NCBI GenBank assembly: GCA_030523805.1
Contig: JAUNHS010000090.1
Span: forward strand, 1-6,827
DNA from: Acinetobacter sp.
Lineage (GTDB): Bacteria; Pseudomonadota; Gammaproteobacteria; Pseudomonadales; Moraxellaceae
DNA: 6,827 bases
Direction: 5' to 3'
In this document: piece by piece, positions 6,696 through 6,827 of the stretch
Numbering within the stretch: position 1 is the first letter of the stretch
How the letters are laid out: each line of letters starts with the position of its first letter
Translations under genes and position numbers: made by a program
The notes under the pieces: generated by a model
Told to the model about the DNA's origin: nothing
Seen by the model: only the letters and a program-made list of their open reading frames with translations
Database searches by the model: none

Positions 6696-6726
6696 AACCC
6701 CAAAAGTGAGCATTACTTTTGGGGTT
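6696..6726 (-). terminator. Perfect 12-bp hairpin after the efflux gene, possible terminator lacking a U-tract
   Basis: AACCCCAAAAGT (6696-6707) and ACTTTTGGGGTT (6715-6726) pair perfectly around a 7-nt loop. It starts 18 nt after the stop codon of the upstream minus-strand gene, the usual place for a terminator. However, the stem is followed on that strand by CATAAAAAA, not by T residues, and the other strand also has no T run after the stem. It may be a degenerate terminator, an mRNA 3'-end stabiliser, or an ordinary inverted repeat. Confidence 0.5.
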
Positions 6727-6744
6727 ATTGGATACTATATCAAT

Positions 6745-6827
6745 TTATTCAGGTAAAGATTTGATAGGCGAGCCACCTAAGGCTTGCAATAATGTTACAT
6801 AGGCTTGATATTGACTTTGCTTGGTTT
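6745..6827 (-). CDS. Outer-membrane efflux protein (NodT/OprM type), C-terminal end only
   Basis: The minus-strand frame enters from the right edge and ends at TAA (6745-6747), giving 26 residues. The segment QYQAYVTLLQALGG matches the closing helix of TolC-like outer-membrane factors of tripartite drug efflux pumps, where a motif of the form xAYVxLYxALGGG near the C-terminus is characteristic. A short tail, SPIKSLPE, follows. Such proteins form the trimeric outer-membrane/periplasmic duct that partners with an RND, MFS or ABC pump and an adaptor protein. Those partners would lie beyond the window. The gene is co-directional with the fecA-like receptor but separated by 205 bp holding a hairpin and a separate Fur-type promoter, so co-transcription is unlikely to be the main mode. 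The fragment is too short to name a specific pump. Confidence 0.72.
   Translation of the reverse strand, partial: TKQSQYQAYVTLLQALGGSPIKSLPE

Noticed and set aside
1..6827. CRISPR array, tRNA, rRNA, insertion sequence or prophage signature
   Set aside because: No regularly spaced direct repeats, cloverleaf-like segments, transposase frames, terminal inverted repeats or phage-type genes were seen; the genes are ordinary transport functions.

Overview
The window looks like a chromosomal segment from a gammaproteobacterium of the Moraxellaceae, most likely Acinetobacter. The base composition is AT-rich, TTA/TTG leucine and other AT-ending codons are preferred, stops are mostly TAA, and the proteins read as diverged homologues of Escherichia coli YejABEF and FecA. 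The genus is inferred from style and protein character, not from a marker gene.

Positions 1-4043, plus strand, hold most of a yejABEF operon: the 3' end of yejA (periplasmic peptide-binding protein), then complete yejB and yejE (inner-membrane permeases) and yejF (double ATPase). The genes are packed tightly: 10 nt between yejA and yejB, 1 nt between yejB and yejE, and a 23-nt overlap between yejE and yejF. A strong intrinsic terminator follows yejF. Together they encode a peptide/nickel-type ABC importer. In enterobacteria this importer takes up oligopeptides and the peptide-nucleotide antibiotic microcin C, and affects sensitivity to antimicrobial peptides.

Positions 4044-4349 form a convergent intergenic region with a terminator at each end and no convincing gene.

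Positions 4350-6539, minus strand, encode a complete FecA-like TonB-dependent outer-membrane receptor. It lacks the N-terminal signalling domain of E. coli FecA. Its promoter (TTGCAA, 17 nt, TATAAT) has a near-consensus Fur box laid over the -10 element, so the receptor is very probably iron-repressed and transcribed from its own promoter.

Positions 6540-6744 hold that promoter and a 12-bp hairpin. Positions 6745-6827, minus strand, are the last 26 codons of an outer-membrane efflux factor (NodT/OprM type) that continues beyond the window.

I see no insertion sequence, CRISPR array, tRNA, rRNA or prophage gene, and no clear undescribed system. The best leads are the Fur/-10 overlap and the receptor's partly altered ferric-citrate binding site.
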